From Thermoprotei archaeon (lineage in GTDB: Archaea > Thermoproteota > Methanomethylicia > Nezhaarchaeales > B40-G2), in assembly GCA_003649615.1 (NCBI GenBank), contig QMSI01000001.1:1-64000 (forward strand): a stretch of DNA of 64,000 nt. The letters run 5' to 3'. This document shows positions 25,307-33,552 of this stretch, in pieces. The notes beneath the pieces are model-generated. The model made no database searches. It had not been told where the DNA came from and saw only the letters and a program-made list of their open reading frames with translations. Position numbers and translations under genes: made by a program. Position 1 is the stretch's first letter. Each line of letters opens with the position of its first letter.

Positions 25307-25732
25307 TTATAGGTATCTTGAAAGCCTAGGAAGCTCCTTATCCAACACTCTCTTAGCAGCATATATGATAGCATTAGCATAAAGCACGGTAAAATCGGAG
25401 GCGTCTTCAGCTGGCACACCTATGCTAGGAGCTTCCCTATTGTAGAAGGCTAGAAGCCTATCTTCAAATTCAGGTGAGTATCGTTGGAGGACGAAAAAGA
25501 TATCGAATCCTCGGAAGGGAGAGATCTTTAATGCCCACTCCGTAGCGTCGTCTATTTTAAGGTCCACTAAATGAGCTCCCAGCTCCTTCGCCACTTCCTC
25601 AACGTCTCGAGCTGTAAGGTGTTTTATGATCTCTAACCTCTGCTTTAAAGCCTCGGTGAGGAAGTGGTGATGAGCCTGCCCTCCCTCGAAAGACCTGATA
25701 TCTATGAGAGATGAGCGTTCCACCTTCTCCAT
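25307..25732 (-). CDS. Uncharacterised protein between pyrF and etfB
   Basis: 141 residues, soluble, no recognised family. Notable are an AHHHFLTEALKQRLE segment with three adjacent histidines, and a final YANAIIYAAKRVLDKELPRL helix. It lies 3 bases after pyrF and 12 before etfB with no promoter, so it is probably co-translated with the ETF genes and could be an ETF or Hdr accessory. That is inference from position only. Confidence 0.6.
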   Translation of the reverse strand: MEKVERSSLIDIRSFEGGQAHHHFLTEALKQRLEIIKHLTARDVEEVAKELGAHLVDLKIDDATEWALKISPFRGFDIFFVLQRYSPEFEDRLLAFYNREAPSIGVPAEDASDFTVLYANAIIYAAKRVLDKELPRLSRYL

Positions 25733-25735
25733 AAG

Positions 25736-26491
25736 TCACCCTCCACGTAAGCGGGCTAGCGTCTCCTCCACCAGCCTATTAAGATTAGCGGCGACTTGGC
25801 TCGGATTCGGAGCCTCCACAATAGCCCTTCCGACTATCAGGTAGTCGGCTCCAGCCTTCAATGAAACCTCAATACTACCTCCCTGAACTATGATGCCGGG
25901 CGAGTATATCGGTATCTTACCTTTTAAGAGACGTTTTACTTCAGCCAAGATTCGTGGGCGAGTAGCGCCCACTATTGCTCCGTCAGCTCTCCACAGTAGG
26001 GCCTTCTCAGCAAATATCTCATACATCCTCTTATAGGATATTGAAGATCTATCCAACACTAACCTCTCGTAGTTTTCGGAGGCCCCTTCATGGCTCATGT
26101 AAACAAGGACGAGAATTCCTCTACTATTATCTTTAGCTAGGTTGAATACAGGCTCAAGACCCTCCTTCCACCCAGTAAAGGGACTTGCAGTTAAAGCATC
26201 GAAACCAGCATGGAAGAAAAGCTCAGCCATCACTTTATTGGTGCTTCCTACGTCGTTTATCTTGCAATCCATAATGGCGAGGAGGCCTCGATCATGTATA
26301 GCATGGACCAGCTTGGAAAGCTCCTCTATGTTCAGAGGCACTGATAGGTGGCGGTTCACCTTGACGGCTGATACGTAAGGATAAACTTCATCGAGTATCT
26401 TTAAGGCTCTATCCAGCAGTGAGGGCCCAGTCAGGTCGAGAGCGAGGATTATTCTAGATTTAGACTTGGACATGAGCTCTGCGAAGCTCAA
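25736..26491 (-). CDS. pyrF: Orotidine 5'-phosphate decarboxylase
   Basis: A 251-residue TIM-barrel OMP decarboxylase catalysing the last step of UMP synthesis. ILALDLTG opens the barrel; the catalytic DxKxxD is DCKINDVGSTN near residue 75; SPGIIVQGGS and ADYLIVGRAIVEAPNP close the phosphate site. First gene of the leftward operon; a 67-base gap divides it from the divergent DUF362 gene. Confidence 0.9.
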   Translation of the reverse strand: MSFAELMSKSKSRIILALDLTGPSLLDRALKILDEVYPYVSAVKVNRHLSVPLNIEELSKLVHAIHDRGLLAIMDCKINDVGSTNKVMAELFFHAGFDALTASPFTGWKEGLEPVFNLAKDNSRGILVLVYMSHEGASENYERLVLDRSSISYKRMYEIFAEKALLWRADGAIVGATRPRILAEVKRLLKGKIPIYSPGIIVQGGSIEVSLKAGADYLIVGRAIVEAPNPSQVAANLNRLVEETLARLRGG

Positions 26492-26558
26492 CCCAGGTGA
26501 ACCTCAAATCGTTTATATTTAGGTTGACTTTTAGCTGTAGCGATGAGGATGGCTAGCC

Positions 26559-27641
26559 TTGATCCCCGAAGTTTACTTCCTTGACTACTCCAAGGATACT
26601 GACGTATTGGAAGGGCTAAGAGAGCTTTTTGAGAAAGCAGGGTTCGCGAAGGCCCTGAAAGGTAAAGTAGCTGTCAAGGTCCATATTGGTGAAAGAGGAA
26701 ATATAACGTACCTAAGACCAATCTTAGTCCATAGAGCTGTGGAGTTAGTAAAGGAGATAGGAGGAGAGCCATTTATCGTTGAGACCACGACGCTATACCC
26801 TAAACATAGGTTCACCGTAGAAGACTGTTACCGTACTGCAGAGCTCCACGGCTTCACCGAGAAGCTAGGCGCCCCCTTCGTGGTGGGGGATGCCCCAAAT
26901 GGCTACGCAGGGGTCAAAGTAAAGATTGATAAATCCATAGAGGGCTGCAGCTTAAATGAAGTAGAGATAGCCTCAGCCATAGCAAAGGCTGATTCTCTTC
27001 TACTAATTGTACACGCTAAAGGACACCTCCTAGCAGGTTTTGGAGGAGCCCTCAAACACGCCGCTATGGGATGCGTCACTAAGAGGTCGAAGGCAGCTCA
27101 ACACGCTGCCTGCGGCTTAGTCTTCGACGCTGAAAAATGCGACGGATGCGGTATCTGCGCAGAGTCTTGTCCCTTTCAAGCATTAAAGGTTGAGGATGGT
27201 AAAGCTGTCAGGGACCCCTCGAAATGCATGTATTGCAATACCTGCCTCTTTACCTGTCCCAACGGAGCATGGAGTTGGCCAGAAGAAGGAAAGGAAAGGT
27301 TCCAGGTCTACTTGGCACACGCAGCCTATGCTGTACTAAAACAATTTAAAGATAGGATAGCTATACTAAGCTTCGTCCAAGACGTAACGCCCTTATGCGA
27401 CTGCGCGACTCCAGCCGGTAGGCCCCTAATACCTGATGTAGGGGTCCTAGCCTCCTTAGACCCCGTAGCAATAGACGCTGCAGCTTTAGACCTTATAGAG
27501 GCTGCAGCGGTACATTCATGGCACGAAGCTAAGCCGCCTAACTTCTTAGCCAAAGTAAATGGCACAAACCCTCGAAGACACTTAGAGATAGCTAAAGAGC
27601 TGGGAGTCGGTGAGACCATTTACCGCTTAATCACGCTCTAG
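26559..27641 (+). CDS. DUF362 protein with 2x[4Fe-4S] ferredoxin domain
   Basis: 360 residues. The DUF362 parts (VAVKVHIGERGNITYLRP, PFIVETTTLYP, HAKGHLLAGFGGALKHAAMGC and the LDPVAIDAAALDLIE end) flank an inserted ferredoxin at about residues 188-228 (CDGCGICAESCP, CMYCNTCLFTCP). DUF362 proteins are FeS proteins of undefined function, common in anaerobes, possibly electron carriers or metal-handling. Cysteines in the late PLCDCATP loop may bind a further metal. TTG start at 26559. Confidence 0.8.
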   Translation: MIPEVYFLDYSKDTDVLEGLRELFEKAGFAKALKGKVAVKVHIGERGNITYLRPILVHRAVELVKEIGGEPFIVETTTLYPKHRFTVEDCYRTAELHGFTEKLGAPFVVGDAPNGYAGVKVKIDKSIEGCSLNEVEIASAIAKADSLLLIVHAKGHLLAGFGGALKHAAMGCVTKRSKAAQHAACGLVFDAEKCDGCGICAESCPFQALKVEDGKAVRDPSKCMYCNTCLFTCPNGAWSWPEEGKERFQVYLAHAAYAVLKQFKDRIAILSFVQDVTPLCDCATPAGRPLIPDVGVLASLDPVAIDAAALDLIEAAAVHSWHEAKPPNFLAKVNGTNPRRHLEIAKELGVGETIYRLITL

Positions 27642-27652
27642 GTGGACATGAA

Positions 27653-28501
27653 ATGTTGATAGCACTACCAGTATGGCCAAGAGCAGGATCAGTGGTTAAG
27701 GCAATAAATAAAGCCAATGAGTACGGTTTTGACTATGTGGAAATTTCTCTCGACTATCCATGGCCCGAAAAACTCAGAGGGAAGACGTTGGAGGAGATTA
27801 AGGAAGCGAAAGCTAAATACGGAGTAGAGCTAGCGATCCATGCTCCTTGGAGAGACGTATCATTAGCTAGCCCAAGACCAATACTAAGAGAGGCCGCGCT
27901 TAAACTATTTGATGAGTGTCTTGAGTTCGCATCGAAGTTAAGCCCCCTATACTTTAACCTTCATGTTGCTTCAAGGGAAGCTTGGACCATTGAAGGAGTG
28001 AGGAAAGCCCTGGAAGAAGCCGCGGTACGCTCCATTAAACACATAGCCGAGAAAGCTAGGCAGCTTGGAATCGAAATCACGGTTGAAAATAACCCAGACC
28101 CTCTATTTGGTGTACCAAGCATGCTTAAGCCGATGGTAGAGATAGAAGGAGTCAAGCTATGTCTTGACGTAGGCCACGTAGCCTATGCCCGCTGGACCGT
28201 GGAGCATAGGGGTATGGACCTGTTTAAAGAAGAGGCTGTAGACCTAGAGGAGTGGGTAAAGACCTTTAAAGGTAAGGTGCTTGTAGGTCACCTTCACGAC
28301 TACGCAGCTGAAGACCACAGCTTCCAAGACCACCTCCTGCCAGGCACAGGCTCAGCTGACGTCAAGAAAGACCTTTCCCTGCTGAAGGAGGCTGGCTGTA
28401 GCATGATATTGCTTGAGGTTCACTGGGCAGGCAAGAGGAAACCTGCAAAGTTTAAGGATCTTGCGAGGGCGTTAAACATCATTAAACCCTTGATAAAGTA
28501 A
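27653..28501 (+). CDS. Sugar phosphate isomerase/epimerase-type TIM barrel
   Basis: 282 residues of the xylose-isomerase-like/AP endonuclease 2 superfamily. Metal ligands are seen at HAPW, ENN (TVENNPDP), the CLDVGHVAY motif, GHLHDY and the final LLEVHW. The family includes epimerases, dehydratases and endonuclease IV; the short length and lack of endonuclease IV signatures favour a sugar-type enzyme. It follows the DUF362 gene by 11 bases and is probably co-transcribed. Confidence 0.75.
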   Translation: MLIALPVWPRAGSVVKAINKANEYGFDYVEISLDYPWPEKLRGKTLEEIKEAKAKYGVELAIHAPWRDVSLASPRPILREAALKLFDECLEFASKLSPLYFNLHVASREAWTIEGVRKALEEAAVRSIKHIAEKARQLGIEITVENNPDPLFGVPSMLKPMVEIEGVKLCLDVGHVAYARWTVEHRGMDLFKEEAVDLEEWVKTFKGKVLVGHLHDYAAEDHSFQDHLLPGTGSADVKKDLSLLKEAGCSMILLEVHWAGKRKPAKFKDLARALNIIKPLIK

Positions 28502-28531
28502 AAAAGACACCTTTCCCCTTAGTCGTTTAAG

Positions 28532-28738
28532 ATGTCAAGAGAAGATGTAAGCGAACTGATTAGGCGTAGATTGGAGAACTTACCTCCCCAGCTATCACCG
28601 CTAGCTCCACCGTGGATGAATGAGGTCTTACCGCTCCTTATCTCCTTAGGTAAAAGGCTGGATGAGGTAGCTAAGCGCTTGGAAAAGCTGGAGAGGATGT
28701 TAGAGGAGCTTAAAGCCCTTGTACTCTCTAAAACTTAG
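28532..28738 (+). CDS. Short coiled-coil protein
   Basis: 68 residues. A proline-rich middle (LPPQLSPLAPPWM) is followed by a heptad-patterned helix (ISLGKRLDEVAKRLEKLERMLEEL) that probably forms a coiled coil. ATG start 30 bases after the TIM-barrel gene; overlaps the end of the convergent radical-SAM pseudogene by 4 bases. No function can be given. Confidence 0.5.
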   Translation: MSREDVSELIRRRLENLPPQLSPLAPPWMNEVLPLLISLGKRLDEVAKRLEKLERMLEELKALVLSKT

Positions 28739-29844
28739 AGGAAGCGCCAGGGCTTTGAGACATACCTTCCCACTATGGGGATAGCTGCTCCACAGCTGGG
28801 ACAACGGTTATCCTTAACCAATCTACATTCCAATACCTTGAAACCTTCCCGCCTAATGATTAGCTGTCCGCATTCATGGCAGTAGGTGTTCTCATAACGA
28901 TGGCCAGGAACGTTGCCTAAATATACATAGAGCAAACCTTCTTCCTTAGCCACTTTATAAGCAGCTTCAAGCTTCGATACGCTTGTTGGAGGAGCATTAA
29001 ACTTGAATGCAGGGTAATACCTAGTGAAGTGGAGGGGGGTGTAAGCCCCCAGCTCCTTTAAATGTCTCCTAACCAACCCCCTTACCTGCTCCTCTTGGTC
29101 ATTTACGCCTGTAACCATTAAATTAACGATTTCTACGTGGAGCCCGAGTCTCTTAGCTTCTCTAGCTGTACTCCATACAGGTTCATCGCTTGGGGCTGCA
29201 CAGAAACGTCTATACACTTCGCGGTCTCCTTTAACATCTATCTTTATGGCATCTAAGCCAGCCTTCTTGAGTTCTCGTAAAGCTTCCAAGGTAAGGTAGC
29301 CGTTACTCACGTAGGTGTTGTAGAGGCCTTGCTGCCTAGCTAACTTAAAGACCTCCAAGCTATACTCGAAGAGCATTAAGGGCTCAGTGAAGGAGATGCA
29401 GAGGCCTTCATCGCCAGCCCTCTTAGCCATAAATATGAGCCTTTCAGGAGACACATAGTTTGGTTGATAGGGGTTAGGCTCTTCCTTGCTGAGGTGCCAG
29501 TTCTGACACCACAAACAGTATAAATTACAGGACCAAGTGGAGAAGGTTAAGGCCGTGGAGCCTGGCCAGAAGTGAAAGAAAGGCTTTATTTATAGGCCTA
29601 GGCCTAAAGGCCTTAGGCTTTCTATTGGTCTAGACTCCACGGCATTTAAATCTCCATAAACTATGGTGTAGAGCTTCCCATTCACATTCACTCTCGTCCT
29701 ACAAAAACCTCTAAACCCGATAGGTATTACACATCTCCTAGCACAAGTATTACATCTAACTTTACCTCCCCTCAACTGTTCATAAAGCAAGGCTTCCTTA
29801 ACTGAAGGGCTCTTAAGTAAGCGTGCGTCAGCTCTAAACTTCAA
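28735..29844 (-). pseudogene. AmmeMemoRadiSam-type radical SAM gene broken by an in-frame stop
   Basis: The two parts lie in the same frame. The 5' part (29844-29590) gives KEALLYEQLRGGKVRCNTCARRCVIP and ends LGLGL-stop; after the TAA the frame continues with KPFFHFWPGSTALTFSTW, the radical-SAM CNLYCLWCQNW motif, and a normal remainder with a C-terminal zinc ribbon (CHEC, CPSC). The family normally reads PIE-K-P-x-FHF without interruption, so about 11 codons with a TAA have been inserted. The only downstream start, TTG 29514, is inside CxxxCxxC and loses two cluster cysteines. TAA is not a known recoded sense codon here. Most likely a recent pseudogene. Confidence 0.75.
29581..29621. repeat. 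Short palindrome-rich insertion flanked by AGGCTTT repeats
   Basis: AGGCTTT occurs at 29581-29587 and 29615-29621, 34 bases apart. Between them lie repeated TAGGCC units and a near-perfect palindrome (CCTAAAGGCCTTAGG at 29603-29617). The segment accounts for the extra codons and the TAA in the radical-SAM gene. It could be a mini-insertion with target duplication or a slippage product. Confidence 0.6.
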
Positions 29845-29908
29845 GTTTAGAACCCCCCTAGCATAAAAGGGGAAGAGCTCGTATTAAACTTCAGGCGAGG
29901 AGTGTAAG

Positions 29909-30682
29909 TTGACGGAGGAAATTAAGCAAGGAGATGATGTTCTCCTATACCTCGATGAGCGTAGAAGGTACTTAGTTAAAGTTGAGGATAGGAGCTTTCA
30001 CACGCATAAAGGCTACGTGGAGCTAAGAGAGCTAATAGGCAGGCCTTACGGGGTCAGCGTGGAAAGTAATTTGAAGGTGTCTTTCATAGCTCTTAAGCCC
30101 ACGATTTACGACTACATAGCTAAGCTAGCGAGGAGGACACAGATACTATACTATAAGGATATAGCGTTGATAATACTTAGGCTCGGCATAGGAGCCGGTT
30201 CAAGAGTAGTCGAGGGAGGGACAGGGAGTGGGGCTCTAGCTTCAGCTTTAGCTTTCTTCGTTAAACCTACAGGTAAAGTTTACAGCTACGAAGTAAGGAG
30301 CGACGTGTTAGAGGTGGCGAGAAAAAACCTCGCTAGGGTAGGGTTGCTTGACTACGTGGAGCTCAAGAATAAAGATCTGACCGAAGGGATCGAGGAGAAA
30401 GAGGTGGACGCCGTAGTCTTGGACCTAGCCTCCCCATGGGATGTTGTACCTCATGCCTACGAAGCGTTAAAGGGAGGTGGAGGCCTAGCTAGTTTTAGTC
30501 CAACAATTAATCAAGTAGAAAAGACCGTGGAAGCTCTTAGGAGAGAAGGGTTCGTGGATATAGAGGCTGTTGAATGTCTCCTCAGAAAGTTGAAGGTTGA
30601 GGTGGGCGCTACGAGGCCTCATACGTTCATGGTAGGCCATACCGGGTACTTGGTGTTTGCTCGTAAAAGCATAAAGAGCTGA
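29909..30682 (+). CDS. trmI: tRNA (adenine-58/57-N1) methyltransferase TrmI
   Basis: 257 residues. N-terminal small beta domain, then an SAM-binding Rossmann fold: RVVEGGTGSGALASALA near residue 98, YSYEVRSDVLEVARKNL, DAVVLDLASPWDVV. This pattern is the TrmI/Gcd14 family, which methylates A58 (and A57 in archaea) in the T-loop and stabilises tRNA in thermophiles. TTG start at 29909. Divergent from the radical-SAM pseudogene. Confidence 0.9.
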   Translation: MTEEIKQGDDVLLYLDERRRYLVKVEDRSFHTHKGYVELRELIGRPYGVSVESNLKVSFIALKPTIYDYIAKLARRTQILYYKDIALIILRLGIGAGSRVVEGGTGSGALASALAFFVKPTGKVYSYEVRSDVLEVARKNLARVGLLDYVELKNKDLTEGIEEKEVDAVVLDLASPWDVVPHAYEALKGGGGLASFSPTINQVEKTVEALRREGFVDIEAVECLLRKLKVEVGATRPHTFMVGHTGYLVFARKSIKS

Positions 30683-30774
30683 GAGCCTTCAAATGAAACA
30701 GGTGAAAAACTCTACTGGCTAGTTCCTTTAAGCTTATAACCTCATGGCTACGCTAGGTACTTTAGGCGGAGTAC

Positions 30775-32025
30775 GTGAAAGTTTACGCTGATTTACATCT
30801 ACATAGTCCCTTCTCAAGGGCTACAAGCGAGAAGATGAACCCCCTTGACTTAGTAGGCTTCGCCAAGATCAAGGGCTTAAACCTATTAGGTACAGGAGAT
30901 GCTCTACATCCAGCCTGGCTCTCCCAGTTAAGCTTAGCCTTAGAAGAAGTAGACGGTACAGGCCTCTATAAAGCAAGAGGGGCTGACGAAAATGTGCTGT
31001 TTCTCGTCGAGGCGGAGGTGGAAACCGTCCACCTCTATGAAGGCAGAGTTAAGAGGATACACCACGTTATATTCATGCCTAGTTTAGAGGTAGCTGAGCA
31101 GCTGGGTGAGGCGTTATCGAGGTATGGAGACCTTGAACGTGACGGCAGGCCTACGCTAACCATCAAACCTTCAGAGCTGGTAGAAACAATACTGGGAGTT
31201 GACGATCGCTGCCTTGTGTTTCCTGCCCATGCATGGACGCCGTGGAGGTCGATCTTCGGTTCCTTCAGCGGAGTGGATAGTATTGAAGAATGCTACGAAG
31301 ACATGGCTAAGCGCATCTATGCCCTTGAAACAGGGCTTAGTAGCGATCCAGCCATGAACTGGAGGGTAAGTAGGCTCGACCGCTTCACTTTATTGAGCTT
31401 TTCAGATAGCCACTCTCCATGGCCTTGGAGGCTCGGTAGAGAATGCACTATTTTTAACCTAAGTAAACTTAGCTACAAAGAGTTAATTGAAGCCATCAGG
31501 ACAGGTAAGGTGGCCACGCTCGAGGTACCGCCGGAGTATGGAAAATACCATTACTCAGGGCATCGTGAATGTGGTGTAGGCCCCCTCTTCCCAGCTGAAG
31601 CCTCTAAACTAAATTATAGATGTCCTGTATGCAGCAAGCCTTTAACGAAAGGAGTGGAGGATAGAGTGGAGGAGCTGGCTGATAGGCCAAGTGGCTTTAA
31701 ACCAGAGAAAAACATGAACTACGTTAAGGTACTTCCACTCCACGAAGTCATATCCGCTGCCTTGAAGCTTGGAGGTATGAAGTCTCTTCAGTCCAAGGTA
31801 GTAGGAGAGCTATATGAAAACTTAGTTGTGAAGCTAGGTTCAGAGTACAACGTACTACTACACGCCAGCTACGAGGAACTAATACAAGCAGCCCCTAGGG
31901 AAGTGGCTATAGCCATAATCATGGTAAGAGAGGGGAGGTATAGGATAATCCCGGGGTACGACGGGGTTTACGGGAAACTTGAACTTAAAGTAGTTCAAAA
32001 AGGGCTTGAAGGATTCTTAGATTGA
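30775..32025 (+). CDS. Endonuclease Q-like PHP-domain DNA repair nuclease
   Basis: 416 residues. PHP-domain metal ligands are seen in YADLHLHSPFSRA, GTGDALHP, LFLVEAEVETVH, FPAHAWTPW and SFSDSHSPWPWRLGRE. A zinc-finger segment (RECGVGP ... YRCPVCSKPL) and a helical C-terminus complete the EndoQ layout. EndoQ of Thermococcus cuts 5' of deaminated bases and abasic sites. GTG 30775; a TATA-like GCTTATAACC lies about 40 bases upstream. It overlaps nuoM tail to tail by 9 bases. Confidence 0.85.
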   Translation: MKVYADLHLHSPFSRATSEKMNPLDLVGFAKIKGLNLLGTGDALHPAWLSQLSLALEEVDGTGLYKARGADENVLFLVEAEVETVHLYEGRVKRIHHVIFMPSLEVAEQLGEALSRYGDLERDGRPTLTIKPSELVETILGVDDRCLVFPAHAWTPWRSIFGSFSGVDSIEECYEDMAKRIYALETGLSSDPAMNWRVSRLDRFTLLSFSDSHSPWPWRLGRECTIFNLSKLSYKELIEAIRTGKVATLEVPPEYGKYHYSGHRECGVGPLFPAEASKLNYRCPVCSKPLTKGVEDRVEELADRPSGFKPEKNMNYVKVLPLHEVISAALKLGGMKSLQSKVVGELYENLVVKLGSEYNVLLHASYEELIQAAPREVAIAIIMVREGRYRIIPGYDGVYGKLELKVVQKGLEGFLD

Positions 32026-33546
32026 TGTCCTTGCAAGGGCAGCTATTACTTCGACTAGCCTTGAAGCCCATGAAGCCGCGGGCTCCGTTATGATCGTTGG
32101 GTAGACGCCGATAATGACAGCTAATGCCGCTAATATCATGATGGGGGCCACCATTAACGGCGATCCCTCCTTAGCGTCCTTAACATAGGGGTTCAGTTGG
32201 CCGAAGAAAACTCTCCTAATAGTCCATAACCCATAGCCCGCAGTTAGAGCAGAGCCGACGATGGCTATGGCGGTTACCAGGACTCTCGCAACGTCCACGC
32301 CTGCTAAGCTAGCAAATGCGGTGTGCATGGAACCTGCAAATATGAATACCTCTCCCCAGAAACCAACCATGGGAGGAGTCCCTGCTAAACCTAGGAAAGC
32401 TATGAGGGACGCTGTAGCGGTTAGTGGCATTTTAGGTCCTAAGCCGCCGAACTTGCTAATGCTTCTCGTATGGAAACTATGGATCAGTATCCCTGACATC
32501 ATGAAGAGGACTGCCTTACATAAGCCGTGATTTACGTAGAAGAGCACAGAGCCAGCTAACCCTAACACCGAGATCGAAGCTATGCCGAAGAGTAGGTAAC
32601 CCATCTGGCTTATACTGGAATAGGCGAGGAGCCTCTTAATATCGTCCTGAGCTAAGGCCATAACTCCTCCGTAGACCATAGTTATTACTGCGAGAGTGGC
32701 TAGGCCTATTACGAAGGGCCAGTTAGCCATTACCATGGGGAAAGCGGTGTATGCTATCCTTATTACAGCGTAACCGCCTATACCTATCATGGCTGGAGAT
32801 AATAGGGCGCTTATAGGTGTAGGGGCTTCTGCGTGGGCGTCAGGAAGCCAAGTATGTAGGGGGAATATTGCCATCTTAACGAGCAGGCCTAGTAACATGG
32901 CTACTACTATGACCGTGAGTAGGTTTACATCGTAGGCTGAAAGCTTGGTGGCCATTTCCATTACGTCAAATGTCCCTGTAAGGAAGTAGGTGGCCACGAT
33001 TCCGCCTAGCAGGGATAGTGCACCAGCTTCAGTGAACATAAAGTACTTGAAAGCTATTCTCTCCTTAGGGCCAGTACCCCAGATACCTATCATAGCCCAG
33101 GAGGGTATTAGCATCAACTCGAAGAAGAGGAAGAAGGCTGCTAAGTTGGTGACAAGTACTGTCCCTATCATGCCGGCCGCGTATAGGAGGTATAGCGAGA
33201 AGTAGGCGTCTAGGCGGTGTTCGTGTTCCATGTATCCTATCGAATATATCGCGATCAGTGCGCATAGGAGGGCTATGGTTAAAGCGATGGGTGCGCTGAG
33301 GCCATCAGCTATCAGGGTGAAATTGCCTATGTAAGGCCCCCAGTAATACTCAGCCTTTAAGAGGCCCTCAGGTATGTAGGGAAGCGACAATGTCACATAA
33401 GCTAAGAGGCCTGTCACGTAAGCCAGTACCGCGAAGACCAGCCAGCCTGTGTTCTTACCCATTGCCCTACCGGCGACAAGAGCTATCACCGAGAAAGCCA
33501 TGGGTATAAGGATCGTTTGGAGTAGGATATGGCTCGTATCCATCAT
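32017..33546 (-). CDS. nuoM: Complex I/Fpo-like antiporter subunit M
   Basis: 509 residues, about 14 membrane helices. The FFLFFELMLIPSWAMIGIWG and FKYFMFTEAGALSLLGG helices are subunit-M-like. Proton-channel residues are present in the Glu of FFELML, Lys of LLVKMAIFPLHTWLPDAHAEAPTPISALLS and Lys/His of YVNHGLCKAVLF. Together with L and N it pumps protons (or Na+). Last gene of the leftward operon, 6 bases after nuoL. Confidence 0.9.
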   Translation of the reverse strand: MMDTSHILLQTILIPMAFSVIALVAGRAMGKNTGWLVFAVLAYVTGLLAYVTLSLPYIPEGLLKAEYYWGPYIGNFTLIADGLSAPIALTIALLCALIAIYSIGYMEHEHRLDAYFSLYLLYAAGMIGTVLVTNLAAFFLFFELMLIPSWAMIGIWGTGPKERIAFKYFMFTEAGALSLLGGIVATYFLTGTFDVMEMATKLSAYDVNLLTVIVVAMLLGLLVKMAIFPLHTWLPDAHAEAPTPISALLSPAMIGIGGYAVIRIAYTAFPMVMANWPFVIGLATLAVITMVYGGVMALAQDDIKRLLAYSSISQMGYLLFGIASISVLGLAGSVLFYVNHGLCKAVLFMMSGILIHSFHTRSISKFGGLGPKMPLTATASLIAFLGLAGTPPMVGFWGEVFIFAGSMHTAFASLAGVDVARVLVTAIAIVGSALTAGYGLWTIRRVFFGQLNPYVKDAKEGSPLMVAPIMILAALAVIIGVYPTIITEPAASWASRLVEVIAALARTSI

Positions 33547-33552
33547 CTTACA

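Noticed and set aside
29580-29600. Recoding of the in-frame stop as pyrrolysine or selenocysteine
   Set aside because: The stop is TAA. Pyrrolysine uses TAG and selenocysteine TGA, and the surrounding codons are an insertion absent from the family.
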